DNA of 64,000 bases from Caballeronia glathei (GTDB lineage Bacteria > Pseudomonadota > Gammaproteobacteria > Burkholderiales > Burkholderiaceae), in contig NZ_JFHC01000004.1 of the NCBI RefSeq assembly GCF_000698595.1, positions 62,001 to 126,000 on the forward strand. Direction: 5' to 3'. A program made the position numbers and the translations under genes. The stretch's first letter is position 1; every line of letters starts with the position of its first letter. The notes beneath the pieces are model-generated. The model saw only the letters and a program-made list of their open reading frames with translations, was not told the DNA's origin and made no database searches. Positions 38,658 through 48,035 of this stretch are shown here, one piece after another.

Positions 38658-40007
38658 ATGCACGATTCGTCCTCCACCCCGTCGAATGCCGGTGACGCGG
38701 GCGCCGCTCACGCGCCCGTGCCGTCCTTTTCGGGGGCCGCAACCGGGTCTCCCGCAACCACGCACGACTGGACCTGCCCGTTCTGCCCGCTGCTATGCGA
38801 CGACATCTCGATCGACTTGCGCGGCGACAACACCCTCGCCGCAAGCAACACCGACTGCCCGCGGCTCGCCCGCTCGATTGCGCACTTCAGCGCAACCGCA
38901 GCGACATGCAGGCCGTCTGTCGACGGCCAGGACACCGATCTCGAGTCGGCGCTCGCGCGTGCCGGGGAGATCCTGTCCCGCGCACGGCGCCCACTCTTCG
39001 GCGGCCTCGCGACCGACGTAGCCGGCGCCCGCGCCCTGTATGAACTCGCGGCCCGGTGCGGGGCGATCCTCGATCACCTGCACGGCGACGCCCTCTTCGC
39101 ATCGACGCTCGCGCTCCAGGACCGCGGCGCCTTCTTCACGACGCTCTCGGAGGTGCGCTCGCGCGCCGACCTCCTGATCGTGTTCGGCTGCCAGCCGTCC
39201 GCGCGCTACCCGCGCTTCTACGAGCGCGCGCTGCGTGGCCTCGCGCGGCCGCTCGGCGTGTGCTTCGTCGCCTGCGAAGCCGATCCGGCGGCAAGCGCGC
39301 TGCCGAACGCGAGCGTCGATTCGATCCTGCCGCAAGCCGACCCGTTCGACGTCCTCGCGGTCTGGTCCGCGCTGGCCGAAGGACGCCGCATCGAAAGCGG
39401 CAAACACGCGGAAATCGCGGACCTCGCGCAACGCGTGGCGTCGTCGAGCTACACCGTGGTCGTCTACGAGCCCGCCGCGCTTCCCGGCCCGCACGCCGCG
39501 CTGCTCGTCGAGGCGCTGAACCGCATCGTCAAGGCCGTCAACCGGACGACGCGCGCGGGCGGCCTCGCGCTCGGCGGCGACGACGGCGCGCTCACCGTGA
39601 GCCAGGCGGTGACGTGGCTCTCGGGCTTTGCGCTGCGCACGCGGGTGTCGATGCGCGCGCCGCTCGACTACGACCCGTATCGCTACCGCACGCAGACGCT
39701 CCTCGCCGGCGGCGAAGCCGACGCGCTGCTCTGGGTGGCGAGCTTCGTGCCGCAACCGCTGCCGGATGCGCTCGGCGCGGACGTGCCGGCCATCGTGCTC
39801 GGCCATCCGTCGATGGCGGGCACGCTCGGCACGCGCCGCGCGCCGACCGTGTTCATCCCCGTCGCGACGCCCGGCGTCGACAGCGGCGGGCATCTCTTTC
39901 GCATCGACGCGACGGTGGTCGCGCCTCTACGCGCCGCGCGCCACGCGCAGTTGCCGGGCGTCGCCGAAATCGCCGGGCGGCTAGCCGCCGCAAGGAGCCA
40001 GCCATGA
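38658..40007 (+). CDS. fhcB: Formylmethanofuran dehydrogenase subunit B
   Basis: A 449-residue FwdB/FmdB-like subunit of the formyltransferase/hydrolase complex that turns formyl-H4MPT into formate. It has an N-terminal Cys40-xx-Cys43-xxx-Cys47 cluster (CPFCPLLCDD) and a molybdopterin oxidoreductase-like body (LFGGLATDVAGARALYELA, LIVFGCQPSARYPRF, IVLGHPSMAGT). In methylotrophs FhcB is thought to have lost redox activity and to act structurally. ATG 38658 is chosen; residues 1-35 are low complexity. The stop overlaps the fhcA start (ATGA). Confidence 0.9.
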   Translation: MHDSSSTPSNAGDAGAAHAPVPSFSGAATGSPATTHDWTCPFCPLLCDDISIDLRGDNTLAASNTDCPRLARSIAHFSATAATCRPSVDGQDTDLESALARAGEILSRARRPLFGGLATDVAGARALYELAARCGAILDHLHGDALFASTLALQDRGAFFTTLSEVRSRADLLIVFGCQPSARYPRFYERALRGLARPLGVCFVACEADPAASALPNASVDSILPQADPFDVLAVWSALAEGRRIESGKHAEIADLAQRVASSSYTVVVYEPAALPGPHAALLVEALNRIVKAVNRTTRAGGLALGGDDGALTVSQAVTWLSGFALRTRVSMRAPLDYDPYRYRTQTLLAGGEADALLWVASFVPQPLPDALGADVPAIVLGHPSMAGTLGTRRAPTVFIPVATPGVDSGGHLFRIDATVVAPLRAARHAQLPGVAEIAGRLAAARSQP

Positions 40008-41686
40008 GCCTCGCGCGGCTCGCGGGCGGGATCGTCTACGATCCCGCGAACGGCGTGAACGGCGAGCGCCGCGACCTGTATTTCCGCGACGGCCGCATGG
40101 TCGCGCACACCGGCGACGCTGCCGTCGACGAGGAATACGACGCCACCGGCATGGTCGTCATGGCGGGCGGCATCGACCTGCATTCGCACATTGGCGGCGG
40201 CAAGACGAACCTGTCGCGCCTCCTGCTGCCGGAGGACCACCGCGCCGATCCCGCCCGCGATTCCGATTCCAGCGGCAAGTACCTGCGCCTGCCCTCGTGC
40301 GGCGTGTGCACGCCCGGCACGCTCGCAACCGGCTACCGCTATGCCGAAATGGGCTACACCGCCGCGTTCGAGCCCGCGATGATGCCCTCGAACGCCCGCC
40401 ACACGCATCTGGAAATGGGCGACACGCCGATCATCGATCACGGCGCCTACGTGATGCTGGGCAACGACGAGCTGTTCCTGCAGATGCTCGCCGCCCGGGA
40501 CGACTTCGAGCGCCTGCGCGACTACGTCGGGTGGACGATCAACGCGAGCAAGGCGCTCGGCGTGAAGGTGGTCAATCCGGGCGGCATCTCGGCGTTCAAG
40601 TTCAACCAGCGCTCGCTCAACGTGGACGAGGCGCACGCGCACTACGGCGTCACGCCGCGCGACGTGCTGCGCACGCTGTCGCGCGCGCTGACCGAGCTGC
40701 GCGTGCCGCATCCGCTGCACGTGCACGCGAGCAATCTCGGCGTGCCGGGCAACATCGACTCGACCATCGCGACGATGGACGCCGCCGACGGCCTGCCCAT
40801 CCACCTCACGCACATCCAGTTCCACAGCTACGGCACCGAGGGCCCGCGCAAGTTCTCGTCGGGCGCGCGGGCGATCGCGGAGGCGGTGAACGCGCGGCCG
40901 AACGTGTCGATCGATGTCGGGCAGATCATCTTCGGGCAGACCGTGACCGCCTCCGGCGACACGATGATGCAGTTCCGCAACGCGCCGATGGGCCGGCCGC
41001 ACAAGTGGATCGTGGGCGATATCGAATGCGACGCGGGCTGCGGCGTGGTGCCGTTCCGCTACCGTGAAGAGAGCTACGTGAACGCGCTGCAATGGATCAT
41101 CGGACTCGAGATCTTCCTCCTGATCGACGACCCCTGGCGCGTCTCGATGACGACCGACCACCCGAACGGCGGCCCGTTCACGAGCTATCCGCACCTCATC
41201 CGCCTCCTGATGGACAAGGCCTTTCGCAACGAGCAGCTCGCGAAGCTGCACCCGGAAGCGCAGGTGGCGAGCGCGCTGCCCGAGCTTGCGCGCGAGTTCT
41301 CGCTCTACGACATCGCGATCATCACGCGCGCCGGGCCCGCGCGGCTTCTCGGCCTCGCCGACCGCGGCCACCTCGGCGCGGGCGCGGCGGCGGACATCGC
41401 GGTGTATCGCGACGAGCCGGACCGCGAGCGGATGTTCACGTCGCCTGCGTACGTATTCAAGGACGGCCGGCTGGTCGCCCGCGACGGCACGCTCGTCGCG
41501 GCACCGGCGGGCGGCATCCATTTCGTGTCGCCGGACTACGACCGCGGCATCGAAAAGACGCTGCGCGCCTACAGCGACGCGAACCTCGCCGGCAACTTCG
41601 CGCACGCCGCCATCAGCGACGACGAAATCTGCGCCTGCTGCCGCGGCGGGCGGCTCCTGCCCGTCGCCTGCTTTCCGAACGGCTGA
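40004..41686 (+). CDS. fhcA: Formylmethanofuran dehydrogenase subunit A
   Basis: A 560-residue amidohydrolase-like subunit that hydrolyses formylmethanofuran to formate. Metal ligands include His60 and His62 (GGIDLHSHIGGGK), HVHASNLGVPGN, LTHIQFHSYG, and the Asp region MTTDHPNGGPF. Near the start the LARLAGGIVYDPANG strand is typical. It is the second gene of the fhcBADC operon, with 4-bp overlap upstream and only 3 bp between its stop and the fhcD start. Its C-terminal CACCRGG may bind metal or be structural. Confidence 0.93.
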   Translation: MSLARLAGGIVYDPANGVNGERRDLYFRDGRMVAHTGDAAVDEEYDATGMVVMAGGIDLHSHIGGGKTNLSRLLLPEDHRADPARDSDSSGKYLRLPSCGVCTPGTLATGYRYAEMGYTAAFEPAMMPSNARHTHLEMGDTPIIDHGAYVMLGNDELFLQMLAARDDFERLRDYVGWTINASKALGVKVVNPGGISAFKFNQRSLNVDEAHAHYGVTPRDVLRTLSRALTELRVPHPLHVHASNLGVPGNIDSTIATMDAADGLPIHLTHIQFHSYGTEGPRKFSSGARAIAEAVNARPNVSIDVGQIIFGQTVTASGDTMMQFRNAPMGRPHKWIVGDIECDAGCGVVPFRYREESYVNALQWIIGLEIFLLIDDPWRVSMTTDHPNGGPFTSYPHLIRLLMDKAFRNEQLAKLHPEAQVASALPELAREFSLYDIAIITRAGPARLLGLADRGHLGAGAAADIAVYRDEPDRERMFTSPAYVFKDGRLVARDGTLVAAPAGGIHFVSPDYDRGIEKTLRAYSDANLAGNFAHAAISDDEICACCRGGRLLPVACFPNG

Positions 41687-41689
41687 GCC

Positions 41690-42631
41690 ATGCAGATCAA
41701 CGGCACCCTGATCGACGACACCTTCGCGGAAGCCTTCCCGATGAAGGCGACGCGCCTCGTCATCACCGCGCACACGCCGGCCTGGGCACGCAACGCGGCG
41801 CAGTCGCTGACCGGCTTCGCGACCTCGGTGATCGACTGCGGCTGCGAGGCGGGCATCGAGCGCGAACTCGGGCGCGGCGAGACGCCCGACGGTCGGCCGG
41901 GCATCTCGGTCCTCATGTTCGCAATATCGTCGAAGGAGCTGGCGAAGCAGGTCATGCGGCGCGTCGGCCAGTGCGTGCTGACGTGCCCGACCACCGCCGT
42001 CTACAGCGGCATCGATCCGGCGGCGAGCCGCGCGCCGCTTTCCGACAACGCGCCGCTTGGCGGCGCCCTGCGCTTTTTCGGCGACGGCTGGCAGATTTCG
42101 AAGATGATCGGCGGCAAGCGCTACTGGCGCGTGCCGGTGATGGACGGCGAGTTCGTCTGCGAGGAAAGCACGGTCACGGTGAAGGCGGTCGGCGGCGGCA
42201 ACCTGCTCTTTCTCGCCCGCGACCTCGACGCGGCGCTCGCCGGCGCCGAAGCGGCCGTCGCTGCGATGCACAAGCTGCCGAACGTGATTACGCCGTTTCC
42301 CGGCGGCGTGGTGCGCTCGGGCTCGAAGATCGGCTCGAAGTATGCGGGCGCGACGGCCTCGACGAACGACGCCTTCTGCCCGACGCTCGTCGGCTTGTCG
42401 AAGAAGAGCGAACTCTCGGCGGAGGTGGCCTGCGTGCTCGAAATCGTGATCGACGGCCTGACCGACGCCGACGTCGGCGCCGCCATGACCGCGGGCATCG
42501 CGGCGGCTGCCGGAATCGGGGGCGCGGCCGGCATGCTGCGGGTGTCGGCCGGGAACTACGGCGGCAAGCTCGGGCCTTACCATTTCCACCTGCGCGAACT
42601 TGCGGCGGGCATCGACGGGAGCCGCGCATGA
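41690..42631 (+). CDS. fhcD: Formylmethanofuran-H4MPT N-formyltransferase
   Basis: FhcD (Ftr) passes the formyl group between tetrahydromethanopterin and methanofuran. The 313 residues show LIDDTFAEAFPMKATRLVIT, SVIDCGCEAGIE, VLTCPTTAVYSG, VRSGSKIGSKYAGATASTND and NYGGKLGPYHFHLREL, all hallmarks of Ftr. Length is standard (about 300). The stop overlaps the fhcC start (ATGA). In this direction the pathway oxidises formaldehyde-derived C1 units to formate. Confidence 0.94.
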   Translation: MQINGTLIDDTFAEAFPMKATRLVITAHTPAWARNAAQSLTGFATSVIDCGCEAGIERELGRGETPDGRPGISVLMFAISSKELAKQVMRRVGQCVLTCPTTAVYSGIDPAASRAPLSDNAPLGGALRFFGDGWQISKMIGGKRYWRVPVMDGEFVCEESTVTVKAVGGGNLLFLARDLDAALAGAEAAVAAMHKLPNVITPFPGGVVRSGSKIGSKYAGATASTNDAFCPTLVGLSKKSELSAEVACVLEIVIDGLTDADVGAAMTAGIAAAAGIGGAAGMLRVSAGNYGGKLGPYHFHLRELAAGIDGSRA

Positions 42632-43461
42632 GCACCCGCATGAGCACCATCACATTGCGCGTAAAAAGTGCGCCGGGGTTTCGCGTCGATGCGTCAAGAC
42701 TGCTGCCTGCCGCCCTCGCGCCGCTCTCGGCCGACGACATCGCGCGCCTTGCGCTGCCCGCGGGCAACGAGACCTGCGCCGCCGGCGACCTGTTCGACGT
42801 GGCCCTCACCGACAGCGACACACCTGAACTCGTCATAGAAGGCGACGCGCCCTGGCTCGACCGGCTCGGCGCGCAGCTCGCCGCCGGGCGGCTCGAAGTG
42901 CGCGGCGCGGCCGGCGACTACGCGGGCTTCGGCATGAGCGGCGGCGAACTGCATATCGAAGGCGACACCGGGCGCTTCACCGGCTGCGAAATGAGCGGCG
43001 GCCGCATCACGGTTGCGGGCAACGCGGGCGATTTCGCCGCGGGCGCGCTGCCCGGCGACATGGAAGGCATGACGGGCGGCACGCTCACGATCCGCGGCAA
43101 TGCCGGCGCGCGGCTCGCGGACCGCATGCGGCGCGGGCTCGTGATCGTCGGCGGCGACGCGGGCGACTTCGCGGCATCGCGGATCGTTGCGGGAACGGTG
43201 TGCATCGCGGGGCGGCCCGGGGCGCATTACGCTTATGGTATGAGGCGCGGCACGCTGCTGCTCATGCAGGCACCGGACCGCGTGCCGCCCACGTTCACCG
43301 AGGGCGGCCACGGCTTCGATGTTTTCTGGTCGCTGCTCGCCCGCTCGCTTGCGCGCGAGATCGCGCCGTTCGCCACGCTCGATGCGGGGGCGCCGCCGCG
43401 CCGGTACACGGGCGACCTCGCCGTGGACGGACGAGGGGAATTGCTGATCGCGCAACGGTAG
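42628..43461 (+). CDS. fhcC: Formylmethanofuran dehydrogenase subunit C
   Basis: A 277-residue FwdC-type protein with the right-handed beta-helix typical of glutamate synthase alpha-C domains: repeated GGELHIEGDTGRF, GGRITVAGNAGDF, GGTLTIRGNAGARL and RGLVIVGGDAGDF turns. The subunit is structural and carries the methanofuran-binding arm in the complex. Two start codons are possible, 42628 (overlapping fhcD by ATGA) and 42640; the first is used. It ends the fhc operon, 59 bp before a cytochrome b gene. Confidence 0.92.
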   Translation: MSTRMSTITLRVKSAPGFRVDASRLLPAALAPLSADDIARLALPAGNETCAAGDLFDVALTDSDTPELVIEGDAPWLDRLGAQLAAGRLEVRGAAGDYAGFGMSGGELHIEGDTGRFTGCEMSGGRITVAGNAGDFAAGALPGDMEGMTGGTLTIRGNAGARLADRMRRGLVIVGGDAGDFAASRIVAGTVCIAGRPGAHYAYGMRRGTLLLMQAPDRVPPTFTEGGHGFDVFWSLLARSLAREIAPFATLDAGAPPRRYTGDLAVDGRGELLIAQR

Positions 43462-43520
43462 CGGTGCGATGAAAATGAACAGGCGTCAGATTTAAGGATA
43501 CCCTTCAAAAGGAGCCTGAC

Positions 43521-44096
43521 ATGAATGCTGCGCAATCGCCTGGCGCGACCCGTGACCAACGGGCACCGGATGCGGGCGGCGAGCGCTTCGCCCGGCCGCT
43601 GATCGCGCTGCACTGGTTGATTGCGCTTTGCATCATTGCCATGCTCGGCATCGGCCTTTATATGGTCGGGCTGCCGAAGGGCCTGCCTTTCAAGGCGACC
43701 GTGATCAACTTCCACAAGTCGCTCGGGATGACGATTTTCCTGCTGGTGCTGATCCGCATCATGGTACGCATCGCTTATGGCCGACCGCCTCTGCCGCCGA
43801 TGGGAGCGTGGCAACGCGCCGCCGCGAGCACCACGCAGGCTCTTTTATACGTGGCAATGGTCGGGATGCCGCTGACCGGTTATCTCGGTTCGTCGTTCAA
43901 CACTTACGGTACGCGGTTCTGGGGCATCCTGCTGCCCAAGTGGGGCTGGGACGATGCGCGGCTGCGGCATATTTTCTTCACCGTGCACGAGGTGATCGCA
44001 TGGACGATGATTGCGCTCATCGCGCTGCATGTTGCAGGGGCGCTCAAGCATCAGTTTGTCGATCGGGATGGGTTGATCGGGAGGATCTGGCCTTAG
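43521..44096 (+). CDS. Cytochrome b561 family protein
   Basis: A 191-residue four-helix cytochrome b. Helices carry His ligands in IALHWLIALCIIAMLG, FHKSLGMTIFLLVLIRIM, and HEVIAWTMIALIALHVAGALKHQF; a central segment LYVAMVGMPLTGYLGSSF is also typical. AAAAGGAGCCTGAC precedes the ATG. Such proteins move electrons between quinone and periplasmic donors. Downstream of fhc and close to the pqq genes it might serve a quinoprotein or formate route, but members are common and this is inference. Confidence 0.88.
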   Translation: MNAAQSPGATRDQRAPDAGGERFARPLIALHWLIALCIIAMLGIGLYMVGLPKGLPFKATVINFHKSLGMTIFLLVLIRIMVRIAYGRPPLPPMGAWQRAAASTTQALLYVAMVGMPLTGYLGSSFNTYGTRFWGILLPKWGWDDARLRHIFFTVHEVIAWTMIALIALHVAGALKHQFVDRDGLIGRIWP

Positions 44097-44128
44097 ACGG
44101 GTCGCTGGCGCTTGGACGGGGTGTTTAC

Positions 44129-44780
44129 ACCGTTTGATGCACACAGGCTCCTATGAAACTTGTTTTTTCTTTGGTCTATTAGCTCGCCCCTGTGCGGGGC
44201 AGCAGTCACTTTCTTTGCTGCCGCAAAGAAAGTAACCAAAGAAAGCAGCTTTTTTTAGGTAAGCGGTGTTAGGACGTGACCACGTTTGACTCTTTCAGAG
44301 TGGTCCGACCGCAGGAGTGTCCACCTCGGTCCGTCGAGCGGACAGGTCCGCGGACCCACTGCGCCCCCGCACCCTCGAACGAAGTGGTAAGGCAGTCATT
44401 CATCCGTCTTCGCTTCGCTCTGACGACAGGTGCAATCGGTGGCGCGTTGCTAAACGCGAGACTGGAGCGAAGCGCTGATTTGTGATGTGCCCGACGTCCG
44501 AGCGCAGCGAGGAGGGAGCGGAACGAAGTGCTTACCGCTTCGTTGGAGGGTGCGTTGTCTCACTGGGTCCGCGGGCCAAGCCGGGTGGTTTTGTGGGGGT
44601 GACACTTAGGGGCTGTGCCAGATTGGTGGGTGGGATCAAAAGGAATTGCGGGCGAAACGGCTGCTTTCTTTGGTTACTTTCTTTGCAGCAGCAAAGAAAG
44701 TGACTGCCGCCCCGCACAGGGGCGAGCTAATAGACCGCGAACCAAGCAAATTTCATAGAGGCCGAAGCGCATCAAACGGT
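44129..44780. repeat. Palindromic repeat element, copy 2, upstream of pqqB
   Basis: About 650 bp with the same plan as the copy at 30942-31613. Ends read ACCGTTTGATG (44129-44139) and CATCAAACGGT (44770-44780). The 77-bp TIR-like blocks 44173-44249 and 44660-44736 match in inverted order at 75 of 77 positions. Each contains a 24-nt hairpin (44209-44232; 44677-44700) made of CTTTCTTTGC and its complement. The inner left arm (44270-44425) is close to copy 1; the inner right arm is decayed. No transposase is present. Confidence 0.8.
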
Positions 44781-44835
44781 GTAGAACCCCGAACCCCAAG
44801 CGCCAGCGGCCAAATAGTAGACCGATAGGAAATCA

Positions 44836-44874
44836 GGTTCACAGGAAGCGCAAAAACATCAAACGGTGTAAACG
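44836..44874. repeat. Extra outer end of the repeat element
   Basis: After copy 2 a further end is seen: CACAGGAAGCGCAAAAACAT followed by CAAACGGTGTAAAC. It matches the right end of copy 1 (CACAGGAAGCGCAAAACCAT, about 31587) better than copy 2's own inner end. It also pairs with GTTTACACCGTTTGATG at 44123-44139. This suggests nested or repeated insertion at the site. Confidence 0.55.
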
Positions 44875-44910
44875 TAAACCCAACAAAGACCTGTCCGCGG
44901 AAGCAATGAA

Positions 44911-45831
44911 ATGAAGATCAAGGTACTCGGTTCGTCGGCTGGCGGAGGCTTCCCGCAGTGGAACTGCAACTGCCGCAATTGCGATGGTGTCCGCCGCGGC
45001 ACGCTCAAGGCCACACCACGCACGCAATCCTCGATCGCGGTCAGCGACAACGGCACCGACTGGCTCCTCGTGAACGCGTCCCCCGACATTCTCGCGCAGA
45101 TCGCCGCGACCCCCGAATTGCAACCGGCACGGCGCGCGCGCGACAGCGGCATCGCCGCCGTGCTCACGATGGACGCGCAGATCGATCACGTCACCGGCCT
45201 CCTGATGCTGCGCGAGCGCGACACGCCGCTGCCACTTCATGTCACCGATTCCGTGTGGCAAGACCTGTCGACAGGCTTCCCCGTCACGTCGATCCTCTCG
45301 CACTACTGCGGCATCGAACGCCATCGCATCGCACTCGACGGCAACGCACTCACGGTGCCCGCGCTGCCTCGCGTGCGCATCGACGCGCTGCCGCTCGCGA
45401 GCAAGGCGCCGCCCTATTCGCCGCACCGCGAGGCACCCGAGCGCGGCGACAACATCGGCCTGGTTTTCACGGATGCGGCCTCGGGCAAGCGCGCATTCTA
45501 TGCGCCGGGTCTCGGCGCGATCGAGCCGCACGTGTACGAAGCCATGTCGGACGCGGACCTGATCCTCGTCGACGGCACGCTCTGGACCGACGACGAAATG
45601 ATCCGCCTCGGGCTCTCGAAGAAAACGGGCGCCGACATGGGGCATCTCGCGCAGACGGGCGCGGGCGGCATGATCGAAGTGCTCGACTCGATCGACCGCC
45701 CGAACGTGCGCAAGGTGCTCATCCATATCAACAACACGAATCCGATCCTCGTCGAGGACGGCCCCGAACGGCGCTTGCTGGCGGAACACGGCATCGAGGT
45801 CGCAAGCGACGGCATGGCATTCGAACTATGA
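44911..45831 (+). CDS. pqqB: PQQ biosynthesis protein PqqB
   Basis: A 306-residue metallo-beta-lactamase-fold protein of normal PqqB length, proposed to oxidise the tyrosine in the cross-linked PqqA intermediate. Start [19 protein letters not shown] is diagnostic; [41 protein letters not shown] and HINNTNPIL follow. The second palindromic repeat lies directly upstream, where pqqA would be expected. A weak GCGGAAGCA ribosome site precedes it. The operon runs pqqB-pqqC-pqqD-pqqE-response regulator with 4-bp or near overlaps. Confidence 0.96.
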   Translation: MKIKVLGSSAGGGFPQWNCNCRNCDGVRRGTLKATPRTQSSIAVSDNGTDWLLVNASPDILAQIAATPELQPARRARDSGIAAVLTMDAQIDHVTGLLMLRERDTPLPLHVTDSVWQDLSTGFPVTSILSHYCGIERHRIALDGNALTVPALPRVRIDALPLASKAPPYSPHREAPERGDNIGLVFTDAASGKRAFYAPGLGAIEPHVYEAMSDADLILVDGTLWTDDEMIRLGLSKKTGADMGHLAQTGAGGMIEVLDSIDRPNVRKVLIHINNTNPILVEDGPERRLLAEHGIEVASDGMAFEL

Positions 45832-45845
45832 ACGGAGACCCATCG

Positions 45846-46556
45846 ATGACGAACGCGACGGACAACGCGAAACCCGCCTGGAACCGCGAGGAGTTCGAGG
45901 AACAACTGCGCGCAAAGGGCACCGCGTACCACATCCATCATCCGTTCAACGTGAAGATGAACAGCGGCGGCTGCTCGCGCGAGCAGATCCGCGGCTGGGT
46001 CGCGAACCGCTTCTACTACCAGATCAACATTCCGCTGAAGGACGGCGCGATCCTCTCCAACTGTCCCGATCGCGCGACGCGCCGCCGCTGGGTGCTGCGC
46101 ATCCTCGATCACGACGGCTATGGCGACCAGGAGGGCGGTATCGAAGCGTGGGCGCGGCTCGGCGACGCGGTCGGCCTCACGCGCGACGAACTGTGGTCGC
46201 TGAAACTCGTGACGCCGGGCGTGCGCTTCGCGGTCGACGCATACGTGAACTTCGCGCGCCGCGCGCCGTGGCAGGAAGCCGTGTGCTCCTCGCTCACCGA
46301 GATGTTCGCGCCACAGGTTCACAAGGACCGCCTCGCGAGCTGGCCCGAGCACTATGCGTGGATCGAGCCCGAAGGCCTCGCGTATTTCCGCTCGCGCATC
46401 ACGCTTGCGCAGCGCGATGTCGAGCACGGCCTCGAAGTGACGCTCGAACATTTCAGGCGGCGCGACGAGCAGGAGCGCGCGCTGGAGATTCTGCAGTTCA
46501 AGCTCGACATCCTCTGGACCATGCTCGATTCGATAGAAAAGGCCTTTCCCCAATGA
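45846..46556 (+). CDS. pqqC: Pyrroloquinoline-quinone synthase PqqC
   Basis: PqqC is the cofactorless oxidase that closes and oxidises the final ring of PQQ. The 236 residues carry [25 protein letters not shown] (in part), [27 protein letters not shown], and [16 protein letters not shown]. The length is standard. ATG 45846 has AACGGAGACC before it; ATG 45828, overlapping the pqqB stop, is in frame but lacks a ribosome site. It overlaps pqqD by ATGA. Confidence 0.96.
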   Translation: MTNATDNAKPAWNREEFEEQLRAKGTAYHIHHPFNVKMNSGGCSREQIRGWVANRFYYQINIPLKDGAILSNCPDRATRRRWVLRILDHDGYGDQEGGIEAWARLGDAVGLTRDELWSLKLVTPGVRFAVDAYVNFARRAPWQEAVCSSLTEMFAPQVHKDRLASWPEHYAWIEPEGLAYFRSRITLAQRDVEHGLEVTLEHFRRRDEQERALEILQFKLDILWTMLDSIEKAFPQ

Positions 46557-46834
46557 CCGAGAGCGCCATGAACGAAAACGAAGCGCATCGCCCGAAGCTG
46601 AGAAAGCTGTTTCGCCTGCAATGGGAACCGGCTCAGGACGCGCACGTCCTGCTGTATCCCGAGGGCATGGTGAAGCTGAACCAGAGCGCGGCGCAGATTC
46701 TCCTGCGCTGCGACGGCACGCGCGAGTTGCCCGCGATCGTCGCCGACCTCGAGCAGGCGTTCAACGCGACGGGGCTCGATGCCGACGTGCGCGCGTTCAT
46801 CGCCGGCGCGCAATCGCGCGGCTGGCTGGAGTAA
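46553..46834 (+). CDS. pqqD: PQQ peptide chaperone PqqD
   Basis: A 93-residue RiPP recognition protein that binds PqqA and presents it to PqqE. The conserved lines are [31 protein letters not shown] and [26 protein letters not shown] (each partly shown). The start overlaps the pqqC stop (ATGA) and the stop lies 4 bp before the pqqE start. Separate, not fused to PqqC as in methylobacteria. Confidence 0.95.
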   Translation: MTESAMNENEAHRPKLRKLFRLQWEPAQDAHVLLYPEGMVKLNQSAAQILLRCDGTRELPAIVADLEQAFNATGLDADVRAFIAGAQSRGWLE

Positions 46835-46838
46835 CAGC

Positions 46839-48035
46839 ATGACCGATCTCTCCCAACCCGTTGCCGCAGCAGAATCCGAAGCACAGCCGGCCGGCGTCGC
46901 GCCGCCGCTGTGGCTGCTCGCGGAACTGACCTACCGCTGCCCGCTGCATTGCGTGTTCTGTTACAACCCGGTGAACTACACGGATCACAGCAGCGAGCTC
47001 GACACCGCGCAATGGATCGACGTGCTGCGCGAGGCGCGCGCGCTCGGCGCGGCGCAGCTCGGCTTTTCGGGCGGCGAGCCGCTTTTGCGCGACGACCTCG
47101 AAGTGCTCGTGTCCGAAGCGCGCAAGCTCGGGTTCTATACGAACCTCATCACTTCGGGGATCGGTCTCACCGACAAGCGGCTCGACGCGCTGAAGGACGC
47201 GGGGCTCGACCATATCCAGCTGTCGTTTCAGGACTCGACGCAGGAGCTCAACGATTTCCTCTCCAGCACGCGCACGTTCGAACTGAAGAAGCGCGTCGCC
47301 GAGGCGATCAAGGCGCACGGCTTTCCGATGGTGCTCAACTGCGTGCTGCATCGCTACAACCTGCCGCACGTCGACAAGATCATCGACATGGCGCTCGCGA
47401 TGGGCGCCGAGTACCTCGAACTCGCCAACACGCAGTATTACGGCTGGGCGCACACGAACCGCGCGCAGCTGATGCCCACCGCCGAACAGCTGAAGGAAGC
47501 CGAAGCGGTCGTCGAGCGCTACCGGCGCGAGATCGGCGAGCGGTGCAGGATCTTCTTCGTCGTGCCCGACTACTTCGAGCGCCGGCCGAAGCGCTGCATG
47601 AACGGCTGGGGATCGGTGTTTCTCGGCATCGCGCCCGACGGCGCCGCGCTGCCGTGCCACACGGCGCGCTCGCTGCCGGGCCTCACGTTTCCGAACGTGC
47701 GAGACATATCGCTGCGCGAGATCTGGTACGAAAGCGATGCGTTCAACCGCTTTCGCGGCTTCGACTGGATGAAGGAGCCGTGCCGCAGTTGCGACGAAAA
47801 GACGATCGATCTGGGCGGCTGCCGCTGCCAGGCGTATCTGCTGACACAAGACCCGGCGAATGCGGACCCGGTTTGCGACAAGTCACCGCATCACGAAAGC
47901 GTGATCCGCGTCGTGCGCGCCGCCGCGGCACGCGAGGCGAACGAGCAGCCCGTCCTCTTCCGCAACGACGCGAATTCACGGCGCCTCGCGGCCACGCACG
48001 ACGACGACGACCCCACGCAAGGAACGCGCAAATGA
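46839..48035 (+). CDS. pqqE: Radical SAM PqqA cross-linking enzyme PqqE
   Basis: PqqE forms the Glu-Tyr carbon-carbon bond in PqqA. The 398 residues have the radical SAM cysteines Cys34, Cys38 and Cys41 (YRCPLHCVFCYNP), the GFSGGEPLLRDDL glycine motif, and a SPASM-type auxiliary cluster region (CMNGWGSVFLGI, CHTARSLPG, CRSCDEKTIDLGGCRCQA). A C-terminal stretch of ~25 residues beyond the core is variable. It overlaps the response regulator start by ATGA, so regulator and enzyme are translated together. Confidence 0.96.
   Translation: MTDLSQPVAAAESEAQPAGVAPPLWLLAELTYRCPLHCVFCYNPVNYTDHSSELDTAQWIDVLREARALGAAQLGFSGGEPLLRDDLEVLVSEARKLGFYTNLITSGIGLTDKRLDALKDAGLDHIQLSFQDSTQELNDFLSSTRTFELKKRVAEAIKAHGFPMVLNCVLHRYNLPHVDKIIDMALAMGAEYLELANTQYYGWAHTNRAQLMPTAEQLKEAEAVVERYRREIGERCRIFFVVPDYFERRPKRCMNGWGSVFLGIAPDGAALPCHTARSLPGLTFPNVRDISLREIWYESDAFNRFRGFDWMKEPCRSCDEKTIDLGGCRCQAYLLTQDPANADPVCDKSPHHESVIRVVRAAAAREANEQPVLFRNDANSRRLAATHDDDDPTQGTRK

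Noticed and set aside
44482-44703. Open frames inside repeat copy 2
   Set aside because: Same reason as copy 1; no conserved protein and no ribosome site.
44781-44910. A second pqqA just before pqqB
   Set aside because: Read in all frames, no short peptide with an E-x3-Y core is present.
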